From Prorocentrum cordatum (lineage: Eukaryota; Sar; Dinophyceae; Prorocentrales; Prorocentraceae), in assembly GCA_963575745.1 (NCBI GenBank), contig CAUYUJ010007244.1:25001-48038 (forward strand): a DNA stretch of 23,038 nt, given 5' to 3'. The notes beneath the pieces were generated by a model that saw nothing but the letters and a program-made list of their open reading frames with translations, was not told the origin of the DNA and did no database searches. Positions 1-8,744 of the stretch are shown piece by piece. Position numbers and translations under genes: made by a program. Numbering within the stretch: the stretch's first letter is position 1; the number at the start of each line of letters is the position of its first letter.

Positions 1-257
1 ACGGACCTCGGCGCCAGCAGGCCCCCTCCCTTCTCCAACCGGCCTCGAGGGGCATATTGCCGATGTGCCTCTCCCCCATCGCGCCCCTTTCGGGGCGCGC
101 GCGGGGTCCGTGGAGGGCGCGGGCAGGGGCATATGGGACTCAGAACACGACGAGTGGCACGACGCCGCGGCGACCGCGACAACGACGACGACGACGCGAC
201 AACGACGACGACCACGGCGAAGTGGGACCCCGTGCCCCACCACCCGCTTCTGTTGAG

Positions 258-530
258 CCTTCCCGCGAGGACGCGAAGGCCATCGCCGCTGCCATGAAGC
301 CGCATGGGGTGGCTCCCTTCACCTGGGCGGTCGAGCAGGAGAAGATCATCGCCCAGGGGAAGGCGACGCACGCGCAGTGCGTCATCCTCGGGGCCTTCGT
401 GACAATCAAGGACGCGTCGCCAAGGAGCCTCGCGGTCGTGCGGGCCTACCGCAACGACACGGGGATGGGGGGCAAGTTCGACAGCCTGCGCGACCTCATC
501 AGGGAGAAGATCGCACCGATGGTGCAGTAG
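258..530 (+). CDS. 3'-terminal exon of an unidentified gene
   Basis: An open frame ends at the TAG at 528-530 and has ordinary, non-repetitive protein composition from about 258. It begins PSREDAKAIAAAMKPHG, includes TWAVEQEKIIAQGKATHAQ, and ends DLIREKIAPMVQ. The frame is open upstream to 57, but that part is basic and low-complexity (runs of Arg and Asp from a CGACGA repeat). I therefore place the exon start after the pyrimidine-rich stretch that ends in TTGAG at 257. This splice site is inferred, not proven. I do not recognise the family, and no catalytic motif or membrane segment is evident. The remainder of the gene would lie left of the window. Confidence 0.45.
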   Translation, partial: PSREDAKAIAAAMKPHGVAPFTWAVEQEKIIAQGKATHAQCVILGAFVTIKDASPRSLAVVRAYRNDTGMGGKFDSLRDLIREKIAPMVQ

Positions 531-540
531 GGGCAGGCTC

Positions 541-860
541 TGGGCCTGCCAGGGCCTGGGCCTGGGCCAGCCTGGGCCCGCCAGGGCCGCTCGCCTCCCG
601 CCCGAGGAGGAGGGCCTCCGAGAGAACGAGGCGCGAGGAGGAGGATGGAAGGCGGGAGAGGACGAGGATGCGCGGGGCGATGAGGAGGTGGGGAAGGGCG
701 AAGACGAGGAGATGGAGGAGGAGCGGGGGTGGAGCGAGGGAAGATGGGGATCTCTGGAGGAAGGGGGGGATGAGGAGGAGGAGGAGGAGGAGAGGAGGAT
801 ATGAGGAGGGGGAGGGGGAGGAGGGGGAACATGAAGAGGTGGAGGAAGACCGTATCTCTG
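541..860. repeat. GGGCCTGG-type and purine (GAG/GGA) low-complexity tract
   Basis: Positions 541-595 are short copies of GGGCCTGGGCC. Positions 600-850 are almost all purine on the + strand, in imperfect GAG, AGG and GGA units. Long translations are possible on both strands, but they are Arg/Glu- or Pro/Ser-only and look like repeat shadows. Confidence 0.8.
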
Positions 861-1004
861 GAGATCTGTTATGTTTCCTGGGGTGATCCATGGAGGGAGA
901 GCGTATCATGTTCCAGGATAAGGGTGCGGAGGGTGGTGTGGTGGGAAGGGGCGCGTGGGGAGGGCGATGACGGGGAGGTCGAAGTACGCGACAGATGGTG
1001 GAGG

Positions 1005-1056
1005 GATGGCTAAGGAAGGGTGGAGGGATGGTGGAGGAGAGATGGCTAAGGAAGGG
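1005..1056. repeat. Short direct repeat, GATGGCTAAGGAAGGG twice
   Basis: The same 16-mer occurs at 1005-1020 and 1041-1056, within a purine-rich stretch (about 955-1075) built from GGATGG and GGAGG units. It is a small tandem duplication in low-complexity DNA. Confidence 0.7.
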
Positions 1057-1346
1057 CTGGGGGATGGATTGAGCCAAGAAGGGGGGCTCGTTCCGCCTCC
1101 TTGCGGCGCTGTCTGGCGCGGAGACGCCAAGGCGCAGAGAATCTCTGAATGGTCGAGGCGCTCCAGCCTCGACGTGGTGGCCGAAAATGTGGAGAGAGGG
1201 GGAAGGGGGCGCCGCTCTCGGCGCCGTCCTGGCGTCGCCATCCTGTCGTCGCAGCCCCCCATCGCCGCTCGCCCCCCGCCCTTCCCCGCCCTTCGCGACG
1301 GCTCGCCGCTCTCCCCTCGCCCCCTCGCCGCTCTCCCCCCGCCCCC

Positions 1347-1481
1347 CGCAACTATGGTTGCGAGTGGCTGGGGTTGGCACGCCCTTCTCTGAACATCCGT
1401 GCGTGATCTTAGGGTGCTCATCATTCTTCGGGTCGGGATGTGGCCTCGGCGGCGCATGTCCCCTCCGCAACCCCAGCCACT
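1347..1481. repeat. Inverted repeat with 14-bp arms plus small hairpin
   Basis: AGTGGCTGGGGTTG at 1363-1376 is perfectly inverted as CAACCCCAGCCACT at 1468-1481. A 6-bp hairpin, CGCAAC-TATG-GTTGCG, lies directly before the left arm at 1347-1362. The 91-bp spacer has no coding signal. It could be a small foldback element or an RNA stem; no known family was recognised. Confidence 0.55.
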
Positions 1482-2263
1482 GGCTACTATGGATGTGGTG
1501 TCTAGGTAGTTGCTCAACCACCCTGGGGTCGCGGGCAGGACGAGTGTTTTCCACGGCGCGCCCCATGCGCGATTTCTGGCATCCAGGGCTCCAGGATACC
1601 GAAATCACAGAAACCTGGGTTTGAATTTCTGGTGCCAAAATATGAGGAGGTGTTGTTGCAGCATCGCAGATCCCCACCTTGTCGTTTCTGATACTGTATG
1701 TCCCCTACTCCCTCTCAATTTCCTCTCCTTCCCCCGCTCGCGACAACCCTCGCTGCCCCGGTTCACCTCAGCCGTCCCCCCCCGTTGTTCTGACTTGTGC
1801 CTCCCAACATTCACTCCCGCCCCGCGTTCCTCCCACCTACGTTTTCGTTCCCCTCCGTTTGGCGCTCCTCGTCGTCATCGTAACCACGCTCATTCTCGCA
1901 ATCATCATCGTCCTCATACTCGCCCACCCCGGCTCCCTCATCAGTCGCCCCCCCTTCTTCCAATGACGCTGAGGCTGCTGAGGATAATGCAAGAGAAAAA
2001 TTGAGTTGACTGAGTCTGTTTTTTTTTCCGTTTTTTTTTTGCGGGAGTGATTCTTTCGCGCTTCGGGGCTGGATTTGCCCCTTGGGTCTGTTTGATGGGC
2101 GGTGCGGCCTCTCAGGCCTTAGGATGGCGAGCGGATCAAGGTTCTAAGCCTTCCCCAAAGACAGCAAAGACTTCGTCGAAGGCGCGAGGGCTTCTGAGAA
2201 GTCCCGCCGCCCTCTGAGAAGGCCTTCGCCTTCTCACTTCCCCCCCTCGCTCGCCGCCGAGAG
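1482..2263. other. No gene recognised: CT-rich tracts and poly-T runs
   Basis: This stretch holds mostly pyrimidine-rich DNA at about 1690-1965 and T runs near 2020-2040. A pyrimidine tract ending in GAG at 2225-2266 looks like the 3' end of an intron leading into the first malate synthase exon. I looked for conserved N-terminal malate synthase G motifs here and found none. Confidence 0.5.
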
Positions 2264-2266
2264 GAG

Positions 2267-4314
2267 GTGGCCATGGTGGTGGACATGTTTGAGTTTGTGG
2301 AGCGGGCGGTCGGGCTCCCGCCTCTGACCGTCAAGCTTGGCATCATGGACGAGGAAAGGCGCACGACTGCCAACCTCATGGCGTGCATCGGCGCGGCCTC
2401 CCAGCGAGTCTGCTTCATCAACACCGGCTTCATGGACCGCGTCGGCGACGAGATCCACACCAGCATGGCGATGGGCCCCGCTTTCCCGAAGGAGTGGGGG
2501 TGGACAGAGCCCCCACCCTGACACGTCGATTCGTGAATTGTCCGTTTTCGGTTCTCGAGAGGCCGCCGCGGCCGTCATTTTCTGGGCTGGCGCCCGCCAG
2601 GTGTAGGCCCGAGGTCGTTTTCACTAAACCGCGTTCTGCTAAAGGGGGTCTTGTCCATCCGCGACAGGAGCGCCAGGGCTGGACCTAAACCCTAAACGGT
2701 GTTTTTGGCGATTTCGTCGGCCGTTTTCGATTCGACCTCGTTTTGCGGTACAGGCGGATTCGAGGCACCAGCGAGGGAAAACGAAAACAAAACGAAAACG
2801 AAAAGCACCGTTTTTTCCGCTCAGCCCCGAGGAGCGCATCAAGGCCCAGGCGTTCTTCCAGGCGTACGAGGATCACAACGTGCTGTGCGGCCTGCGCGCC
2901 GGGCTGCCTGGGCGCGCCCAGGCGCGGGGCTCGAGAGACGGGGGTCAGTGCAGACGGGGTTCAGCCAGAGCGCCCGGTCTTGCAGGATCCCTGCAGCGCC
3001 AGGGTCGCGTTGGCCCAGGCTTGGGGGCAGGATCTTGCAGGATCCTTCGCGCTGGCCCAGGTTTGGGTGCAGGATCTTGCAGCATCCTGCGGGATCTTTC
3101 GCACTGACCCGGATTTGGGTGCAGGATCTTGCAGGATCTTGCGGGATCCTTCGCATTGACCCGGGCTTGGGTGCAGGATCTTGCAGGGTTCTGCAACGCC
3201 TGATTGACCCTGGTCCGGACTGACCCAGGTCAGCAGATCCCCGACAGGTAGGCAAGGGCATGTGGGCGCAGCCGGACAACATGGAAGGTTTGCTAAAGGC
3301 CAAGGGCGCCCACCCACGCGCTGGCGCCAGCTGCGCGTGGGTGCCCTCGCCGCAGGCGGCGGTGGTCCACGCCCTGCACTACCACGAGGTGGACGTGGCT
3401 CAGGCGCAGCGCGACTTGAAGCATCCGCCGCACGAGCAGCTCCTGGCCGCCATCCTGTGCCCCCCGGTGATGTCGCCCTCGGAGCGCCCGTCCGGCGAGG
3501 AGGTGCAGCAGGAGCTGGAGGAGAGCTGCCAGTCGATCCTGGGATACGTGGTGCGGTGGGTGGAGCAAGGCGTCGGCTGCTCGAAGGTGCCCGACCTCCG
3601 CGGCGTCCAGCTGATGGAGGACCGCGCCACCCTGCGCATCTCGTCGCAGCTGCTGGCCAGCTGGCTGCGCCACGGTGTCGTCACCGACCAGCAGCTCGAC
3701 GCGGCCATGCGGAAGATGGCCCGGGTGGTCGACGAGCAGAACGTTGGCGACGCCGCCTACCGCCCCATTCGGGATCCCGCAAAGGGGGGGTGTGCCCCAG
3801 GGTGTGCATGAGTTCGATCGCTTTTTGCACCGAACCGGCCCAAGCAGATGCCCCCCAGCCGCAGGCAGCTCCCGACAGTTGCCGATAGGTGGGGCATGCG
3901 GGGGGATCTGTTTGCGGCAGCTCAGTGCACCAACGGATCGAACTCATGCCCCCCTTCAGGGTCACTCTTTCGTTGGTGGATCCCGACCCATGTGCACGGC
4001 CCTGGACCAGTCCCTGGCGTTCCAGGCGGCTGGTCATCGGGAGGGGAAAAAACACAGTCAGACACAAGTAATCGTCGATTCCCAGGAAAATATGGGAAAA
4101 TATGTGAGGTGGGGGGAAAGACGAAACCCAGAAGACATAGCCAGACGTGGGGGACCCTGGGATTTGTGTGTATTTATTGGTGTGTCCCTGGGCACCTTCA
4201 GGTCAGCTCGTGCGCGATGGCTGCCGGCTCCCCAGCGGCCTCACCGAGCCCGTGCTGCACACCTTCCGGCGCAGGGCCAAGGCGGCGCGCAGGGAGCAGC
4301 GCTCGCGGCTCTGA
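2267..4314 (+). CDS. glcB: Malate synthase G, C-terminal half, five exons
   Basis: Malate synthase condenses glyoxylate with acetyl-CoA to give malate in the glyoxylate cycle. Exons are 2267-2493, 2825-2921, 3248-3778, 3960-4032 and 4202-4314. Together they make 1041 nt, an intact 346-residue frame ending in TGA. Family signatures in order are GIMDEERRT (2345), [16 protein letters not shown] (2447), AYEDHNV (2862), GRAQ joined to VGKGMW across an intron, [62 protein letters not shown] (3614), SLAFQAA and LTEPVLH. The acidic metal-binding residues and the catalytic Asp of MEDRATLR are present. Enzymes of this class are about 720 residues, so roughly the first 400 are missing, including the active-site Arg region. 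Introns are 2494-2824 (GT-AG), 2922-3247 (GC-AG), 3779-3959 (GC-AG) and 4033-4201 (GT-AG), and the phases agree. The identity is certain; whether the gene works is not. Confidence 0.93.
2960..3205 (+). repeat. Minisatellite inside malate synthase intron 2922-3247
   Basis: About four imperfect units of roughly 42-52 bp follow one another. Each contains TTGGGTGCAGGATCTTGCAG and then a GGATCCTTCGC...TGACCC segment. The repeat fills most of the GC-AG intron, and each unit contains several CAG trinucleotides that could act as decoy 3' splice sites. Confidence 0.8.
3779..3959 (+). mobile_element. Introner-like intron with terminal inverted repeats
   Basis: This 181-bp GC-AG phase-0 intron of the malate synthase gene starts GCAAAGGGGGGG and ends CCCCCCTTCAG, so its ends are inverted copies of each other. 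GCATGAGTTCGATC at 3806-3819 is perfectly inverted at 3936-3949, and pairing continues inward with mismatches to GCAC. A second nested inverted repeat, CAGATGCCCCCC with GGGGGGATCTG, lies inside. GGATCCCG occurs on both sides (3771-3778 and 3978-3985) and could be a target duplication. Introners with inverted ends are known in dinoflagellates; this assignment is by structure only. Confidence 0.65.
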
Positions 4315-4366
4315 TCGAGCCGCCCGCGGTCCCTTTCGACATGGTGTTGCTTCTTATGTTTTTTTT

Positions 4367-4580
4367 TTTCCCACCACCACTACCATAGGCAGGAGGCTAG
4401 AGAATGGAGGATGGGGATGTCCCCCCCCCTCCTCCTCCTCCGCCTCCTCCTCCTCCTCCTCCTCCTCCTCCTCCTCCTCCTCCTCCTCTTCATCCTCATC
4501 GTCATCCTCATCCTCATCATCATCCTCATCCTCATCCTCATCCTCCTCCCTCTCCTACCTATGGTAGTGGTGGTGGGAAA
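4367..4580. mobile_element. Foldback/MITE-like element, perfect 23-bp inverted arms
   Basis: The left arm at 4367-4389 (TTTCCCACCACCACTACC then ATAGG) is an exact reverse complement of 4558-4580. Pairing continues inward for some bases with one mismatch. The core is a (CCT)n tract that grades into (CATCCT)n. It lies 53 bp after the malate synthase stop codon. No flanking target duplication is obvious. Confidence 0.6.
4428..4550. repeat. (CCT)n / (CATCCT)n microsatellite
   Basis: CCTCCT units from about 4428 to 4495 grade into CATCCT and CATCAT units to about 4550. It forms the core of the foldback element at 4367-4580. Confidence 0.9.
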
Positions 4581-4671
4581 GTTGCCCATCAGTTTCGTTT
4601 GTGAGGTAGGGGAGATGTCCCCCAAGTCCACTGGTCGGCAGATGTAGTTTTTCCGACGGTGGCATCTTGCA

Positions 4672-4795
4672 GACAGCTCTTGTGGTGTCGTCGCCGGCAC
4701 TGCCAGAGGAGAGGCGCACGCAATTTTACGGCAACGTCTGCCAGAAGCGCCAGGACGAAGCCTCCGACCGCGCCTGCAGCAGCGCGGTCATTTGA
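4672..4795 (+). CDS. Possible terminal exon of a small unidentified gene
   Basis: After a CTTGCAG at 4665-4671, a frame reads TALVVSSPALPEERRTQFYG, followed by a Cys/Lys/Arg-rich stretch and a TGA at 4793-4795. It has non-repetitive composition and a plausible 3' splice site before it. There is no start codon and no recognisable family, and upstream exons were not found. It may be chance. Confidence 0.2.
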
Positions 4796-5151
4796 AACAC
4801 GTCTGCCGAGGAGAAGACTTCCTGCCTTTGAGGCTACGGTTAAATCGGGCCTGACCCTCAAAAGGAGGAATATTCAAAAATGGTCCAAAAATTGTTTGGG
4901 GACGATGTTTTAAATCTTGTTTTGAGTAGTTGGGGATATGTTTTGGCCATTTGTTTCGTTCGTCCAAAATCCGTGTGTAGGAGGACATGCCCGATCTGAG
5001 GCTACGGCATTTGAATACCTGTAGGAACACGGCTGTCCAAGCCGTCTTGTGAGGTGCACCGATTTCTTGGGCGGCCGCGCGAGCAGGGGCCGGCATGGGC
5101 CGTCCCGCGCGCCGGCGAGGTGCGGTGGCCGCGTTATCACCACGAGAAGGC

Positions 5152-5298
5152 TCGATGATCCTCAGGACGTGTGTTAGCCCGATGCGTGTGTTATCCAGTT
5201 CAGCCCAGCCGGCAGAGCACAACGTCGCCGGCGTCGTATCGAAGGGTCTCGCTGGACAGGCACACGTTGGCGCCAGCACACGCTCTGAGGATCATCGA
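5152..5298. repeat. Long imperfect hairpin with 22-bp arms
   Basis: TCGATGATCCTCAGGACGTG at 5152-5171 continues to 5173 and is inverted at 5277-5298 with two mismatches in 22 positions. Weaker complementarity (CGTGTG and TCCAG blocks) continues inward on both sides, so most of the 147 bp could fold. It is MITE-like in size; no protein is encoded. Confidence 0.5.
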
Positions 5299-5336
5299 AA
5301 GGCGCTCCTCCCGACACGGCGCCCCGATTAGCCCTT

Positions 5337-5765
5337 GTGCATCTTGCTTGGGATCAAGCCTCGAGCGAAAGACAAGACTCCACGTTCCGCCCCCGGAGCT
5401 CCTCGAGCCCAGGTTCCCGCGGCTCGACAGCAGCTGAGATGCTTCTCGCCAAGGGGGCGGCGGCGGCCCCAGGAACGGCAGAGGCCACCACAGCCCGCGC
5501 ACGGGCCCGGGCGCGGAGAGTTTGCACCGAAGACGCATACGCCGAGTCGCCCTCGACCCCTGTCTTCTGGACGTGTCCGTGTCGTGGAGTGTCGAGCGAA
5601 AGTTCGACCACACAAGCAGACTGCGTGTTCGCCTGGCCGCCCTCTTCCTCCTCCTCCCTCATGCTGCCGGTTAATGGGTACGCCACGCGCTCCAGGCTAC
5701 TAGAGCGCGCGAGTGGATCGCCACTGCCGCGCTGCGACGTGAAAAAGTGTTCACCTGGCTGTTAG
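5337..5765 (+). other. Open frame of doubtful coding status
   Basis: A 142-codon + frame is open here, and a 110-codon - frame overlaps it. Both are rich in Ala, Arg, Ser and Pro. Neither has a recognisable domain, splice context or homologue I know. In GC-rich DNA such frames are expected by chance. Confidence 0.15.
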
Positions 5766-5814
5766 GGAAACCACAGGGTCAACACTGGGAGGGGCCATCT
5801 AGCGCCGTCGTGCG

Positions 5815-6060
5815 GCTGTCTTGGGGTTCTTTTCTGGCGCTTTGGGTCTTCGGATCTTCTGGGGCTCGCACGGGCCATCTTGGGGCTCGCTCGGGCAGTC
5901 TTAGAACGCTCTTGGGCCGTCTGGTGCCTTCGGGGACCGTTTTGAAGGCCTATCTGGGCCGTCGTGGGTCCCTTTAGTTTTGGGCGCGCTAGGGTCGTGT
6001 TTGGGCCCTCTTGGGGCGATCTTTGGAGCCTTCTGGGCCGCCTGGAGCTGCCGGATGCCC
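5815..6060. repeat. Degenerate 21-nt repeat block, left of the TATG tract
   Basis: Many diverged copies of about 21 nt share a TCTTGGGGC or TCTTGGGCCGTC core. Because 21 is a multiple of three, the - strand reads as a Pro/Lys/Arg-rich heptad-like peptide. I treat this as satellite-type DNA, not a gene. Confidence 0.6.
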
Positions 6061-6102
6061 GAAAAGTTTAGGACGAGACACGTGCCATGAAATGTATCTA
6101 TA

Positions 6103-6830
6103 CACAGATATGTATGTATGCATGCATGCATACATGTGTGTATGTATGTATGTATGTATGTATGTATGTATGGATGTATGTATGTATGTTTGCATATATG
6201 TATGTATGTGTGTATCTATGTATATACGTATGCATGCATATATGTATCTATGTATGTATGTATGTAGGTATGCAGGTGCGTATATTCGTATGTAAGTATG
6301 TACGGGTAGGTATGCATGCATGCATGTATGTATGTATGTATGTATGTATGTATGTATGTATGTATGTACGTGTGTGTATGCATGTGTGCATGTGCGCATG
6401 TATGTATGTGTGTATGTATGTATGGATGTGTGCATTGATGGATGTAGATATGTATGTATGTGTGTGCATGTGCACATATAAGCATACATGGTTGTATGTC
6501 TGCATGTATACTTGCTTGGTCGAATGTATGTATGTGTGTGTGTGCATGTATGTAATGTATGTGTGTGTATGCATGTATGTATGTATGTAATGTAATGTAA
6601 TGTAAGGTATGTAATGTATGTATGTATGTATGTATGTATGTATGTAGGTAGGTAGGTAGGTAGGTAGGTAGGTAGGTAGGTGTGTATGTTTGTATGTGTA
6701 TATGTGTACATATGTAGTATGCATGTATGTACTTATGTATGTGTATGTATGTGTGTGTGTTTGTGTGTATGCGTGCATGCATACATGCATGCATGTATGC
6801 ACATATGTAGACATGTTTATGCGTAAGTAT
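6103..6830. repeat. (TATG)n microsatellite, about 700 bp
   Basis: Tetranucleotide TATG/GTAT units run with interruptions (CATG, GTGTG, and a clean TAGG sub-block at about 6645-6680). All six frames give long tetrapeptide repeats such as YIHT on the - strand and CMYV on the + strand; these are repeat translations only. Confidence 0.97.
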
Positions 6831-6880
6831 ACTGTCTACACATACATGCATATGCGTTTGAGGAGAATATATGATTCGGC

Positions 6881-7100
6881 CTCTTGAGGCTCTCCTGGCA
6901 GTAATGTAGGAGCCCTCTTGGGGCGTCTTGAGAGCCATTCGCGCCGTCTTCAGAACATCTTGGGCCGTCATTGGGAGCCACCTGGGGTTTTTTGGAACAT
7001 CCTGAGCCAACTCGGAGGCCACCTGATCCATCTCGGACAAACTTGAAGGTCATCTTTTGGGCGATCCTGGCCAACTTGGAACCGCTCTGGGCCCGACTCA
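6881..7100. repeat. Degenerate 21-nt repeat block, right of the TATG tract
   Basis: This is the same repeat as at 5815-6060: units near 21 nt with TCTTGGGCCGTC cores that end alternately in GGAGCC and GGAAC. Scattered single copies recur near 7345-7375 and 7710-7765. The microsatellite thus sits inside one larger satellite-like field. Confidence 0.6.
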
Positions 7101-7268
7101 CCGATGGACGGGAACAGTGCAGCCCTGAGCGGCTCGATAGGCCGAAGGGCCTGTGGGACCCTTCTGGATGGGCCTGACAACGTTTGGTGCGCGCTCGTCC
7201 GGCCGTGGAGGCTGGTGAGAGCGGTTGCTGCGGCTTGCGGTTGCCACGCTGGGATAGGGGAACGAAGA

Positions 7269-7680
7269 ATGACATAAACATAACAATTCGGAGGTCCGCG
7301 CGGATTTCTTGGATCGGCGCTTGACCCCCCTCCCTGGTGTTTTGGGGGGCCCTCTTGGGGGGTCCTCTTGGGAGAGTTCATGCTTCTCGTCGTCATCAGG
7401 GGACGGATCGTATCAGTGAGGCCAATCGTACACACTCGAGATCGTAAGGTAACCATGTACTGCGACATCTGGGTTCGGCGCTCCGGCGCCCCCGCCAAGC
7501 TCTTAGAGGGCCGCCCCCTTGGGCGCACATCGGCGCCTGTCCTGTCCTGTCCTGCTTCTCGGCGCTGTACCCCCTCAGCGCGCGGAGCGCGCCATGAACA
7601 GCGCCAGAGACGCCGCCAAGGGGCCCCAGCGCCGATGCAAGGAATTCGCGCGGACCTCCGAGTTTTTATGCGCATGTCAC
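7269..7680. mobile_element. Foldback/MITE-like element with about 52-bp inverted ends
   Basis: TCGGAGGTCCGCGCG at 7288-7302 is perfectly inverted at 7647-7661. Similarity extends outward (GACAT and CATAA blocks) to about 7269/7680 and inward (CTTG, ATCGGCGCT) to about 7322/7628, at roughly 75-80 percent identity. The interior includes CCTGT repeats near 7537-7555 but no credible gene. No transposase is encoded, so it would be non-autonomous. Confidence 0.55.
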
Positions 7681-7805
7681 TGTGATTCCACTATTGGAGG
7701 ATTTCTGGAAGCCTCTTGGGGCACCGTGGGGGCCTCTTGGGCGTTTCTGGGTGCGTCTTGTGGGCACGTCCACTATCTACCATGGGTGTTGTCTTGTAGT
7801 TGTGT

Positions 7806-7895
7806 TTACTATTATTATTATTGTTATTATTAGTAGTAGTATTATTATTATTATTATTCTTATTTGTATTATTATTATTATTTTGTTTGGGGTGG
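7806..7895. repeat. (TTA)n microsatellite
   Basis: ATT/TTA units, interrupted by TAGTAG and CTTATTTG, run from about 7806 to 7892. Asn- or Ile-rich translations across it are artefacts. Confidence 0.95.
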
Positions 7896-7899
7896 TGGT

Positions 7900-8300
7900 G
7901 GAGGTGGTGACAGCAAAAAATGCAAAATCCTATATCTTGAGATGATAGATTTTCGTTGTTTCCTTGTCTGGACCACCCGCAGAGTTTAGAACATCGCAAT
8001 GATCATGTTGTTGTTGTTTTGACGTGCAAACCATGCTGGCAGCGCAAGGATTTTCGGGCGAAAACAGCAGATCCCACACGTGCAACCCCTCGGGGAACGA
8101 CCGAGAACGCGTCGGAATGGAAGCGCACATATGATAAATTATTGTTTGAGAGAGAAATGATGAATACGTGGAAGGGGGTCGGGGCACTTGTTCATCAGCT
8201 TTGGTGGTGGAGGGGAAGAAGGAAAGAATAATTTGTATTGTGTAATTGTACAGGTGGGCCCTTGAGGAACGGGTGAAAAGAGAAACCTTGGGGAGGGGGG
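7900..8300. other. No feature recognised
   Basis: This stretch is more AT-rich than its surroundings. I see no splice-bounded coding segment, repeat or RNA gene. It would hold the promoter or trans-splice region of the downstream gene if that gene starts at 8323. Confidence 0.4.
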
Positions 8301-8304
8301 GGAG

Positions 8305-8325
8305 CCGCGGCCGTTTTGGCACATG
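8305..8325 (+). other. Possible relic of the dinoflagellate spliced leader
   Basis: The 21 bases ending in the ATG at 8323-8325 match the dinoflagellate spliced-leader sequence (recalled from memory) at 16 of 21 positions, including the unbroken TTTTGGC core. All differences are single substitutions. Such relics arise when a trans-spliced mRNA is reverse-transcribed back into the genome. The match is imperfect and could be chance, but its position exactly at a start codon favours it. Confidence 0.4.
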
Positions 8326-8640
8326 GCGAATACCCTTGCTTGCTTGACCCGCGCTGTGACGGCGGCCCAACCCGCCGGGGCTGATGGTGCTGATCTTTGC
8401 TTGTTTTCGAGCCTACTGGATTGCAACCGGATTGTGGCAGACACAGTGGTCGCCGCCGCTGGGGATCTGGATGAGGATCTCGTTAACACAGTCCGACGAG
8501 AATGTCACGGCCATGTCTCTGAGGTGACCTGGGGGGAACGGTCGAGGCCGAGGCCGCTATTCGAGCCGAGGGGGCCCCTTCGACGCGTCGCAATGCCCCC
8601 CATGTGATCTGGACGGGAAGGGCGATGGTGGGCGGGGGGG

Positions 8641-8744
8641 GGATGAGGAGGAGGGGGAGGAGGAGGAGGAGGAGGAGGAGGAGGAGGAGGAGGAGGAAGG
8701 AGCAGGAGGAGGAGGAGGAGGAGGAGGAGGAGGAGGAGGGGATC
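8641..8744. repeat. (GGA)n microsatellite in the first intron
   Basis: GAGGAGGAG units on the sense strand fill the middle of intron 8524-8782 (GT-AG). Poly-Arg/Glu translations here are artefacts. Confidence 0.9.

Noticed and set aside
1578-1636. tRNA-like ends (GGCATC...GGTGCC) with a GTTTGAATT B-box-like stretch
   Set aside because: The span is only 59 nt, and no T-stem, D-arm or anticodon arm forms.
446-1677. Long Arg/Pro/Ser-rich open frames on both strands
   Set aside because: Low-complexity GC-rich or purine-rich DNA is open by default; no domain or splice context.
2684-2697. Two telomere-type CCTAAAC units
   Set aside because: Only two copies inside an intron; too short to mean a former telomere.
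2960-3205. CRISPR-like spaced repeats
   Set aside because: Units are adjacent and imperfect, without unique spacers, and sit in a eukaryotic intron.
4796-5040. Two copies of TGAGGCTACGG (near 4828 and 4997)
   Set aside because: Short isolated match with no extended similarity around it.
5989-7040. Long open frames across the TATG tract
   Set aside because: Pure tetrapeptide repeats in several frames at once; translation of a microsatellite.
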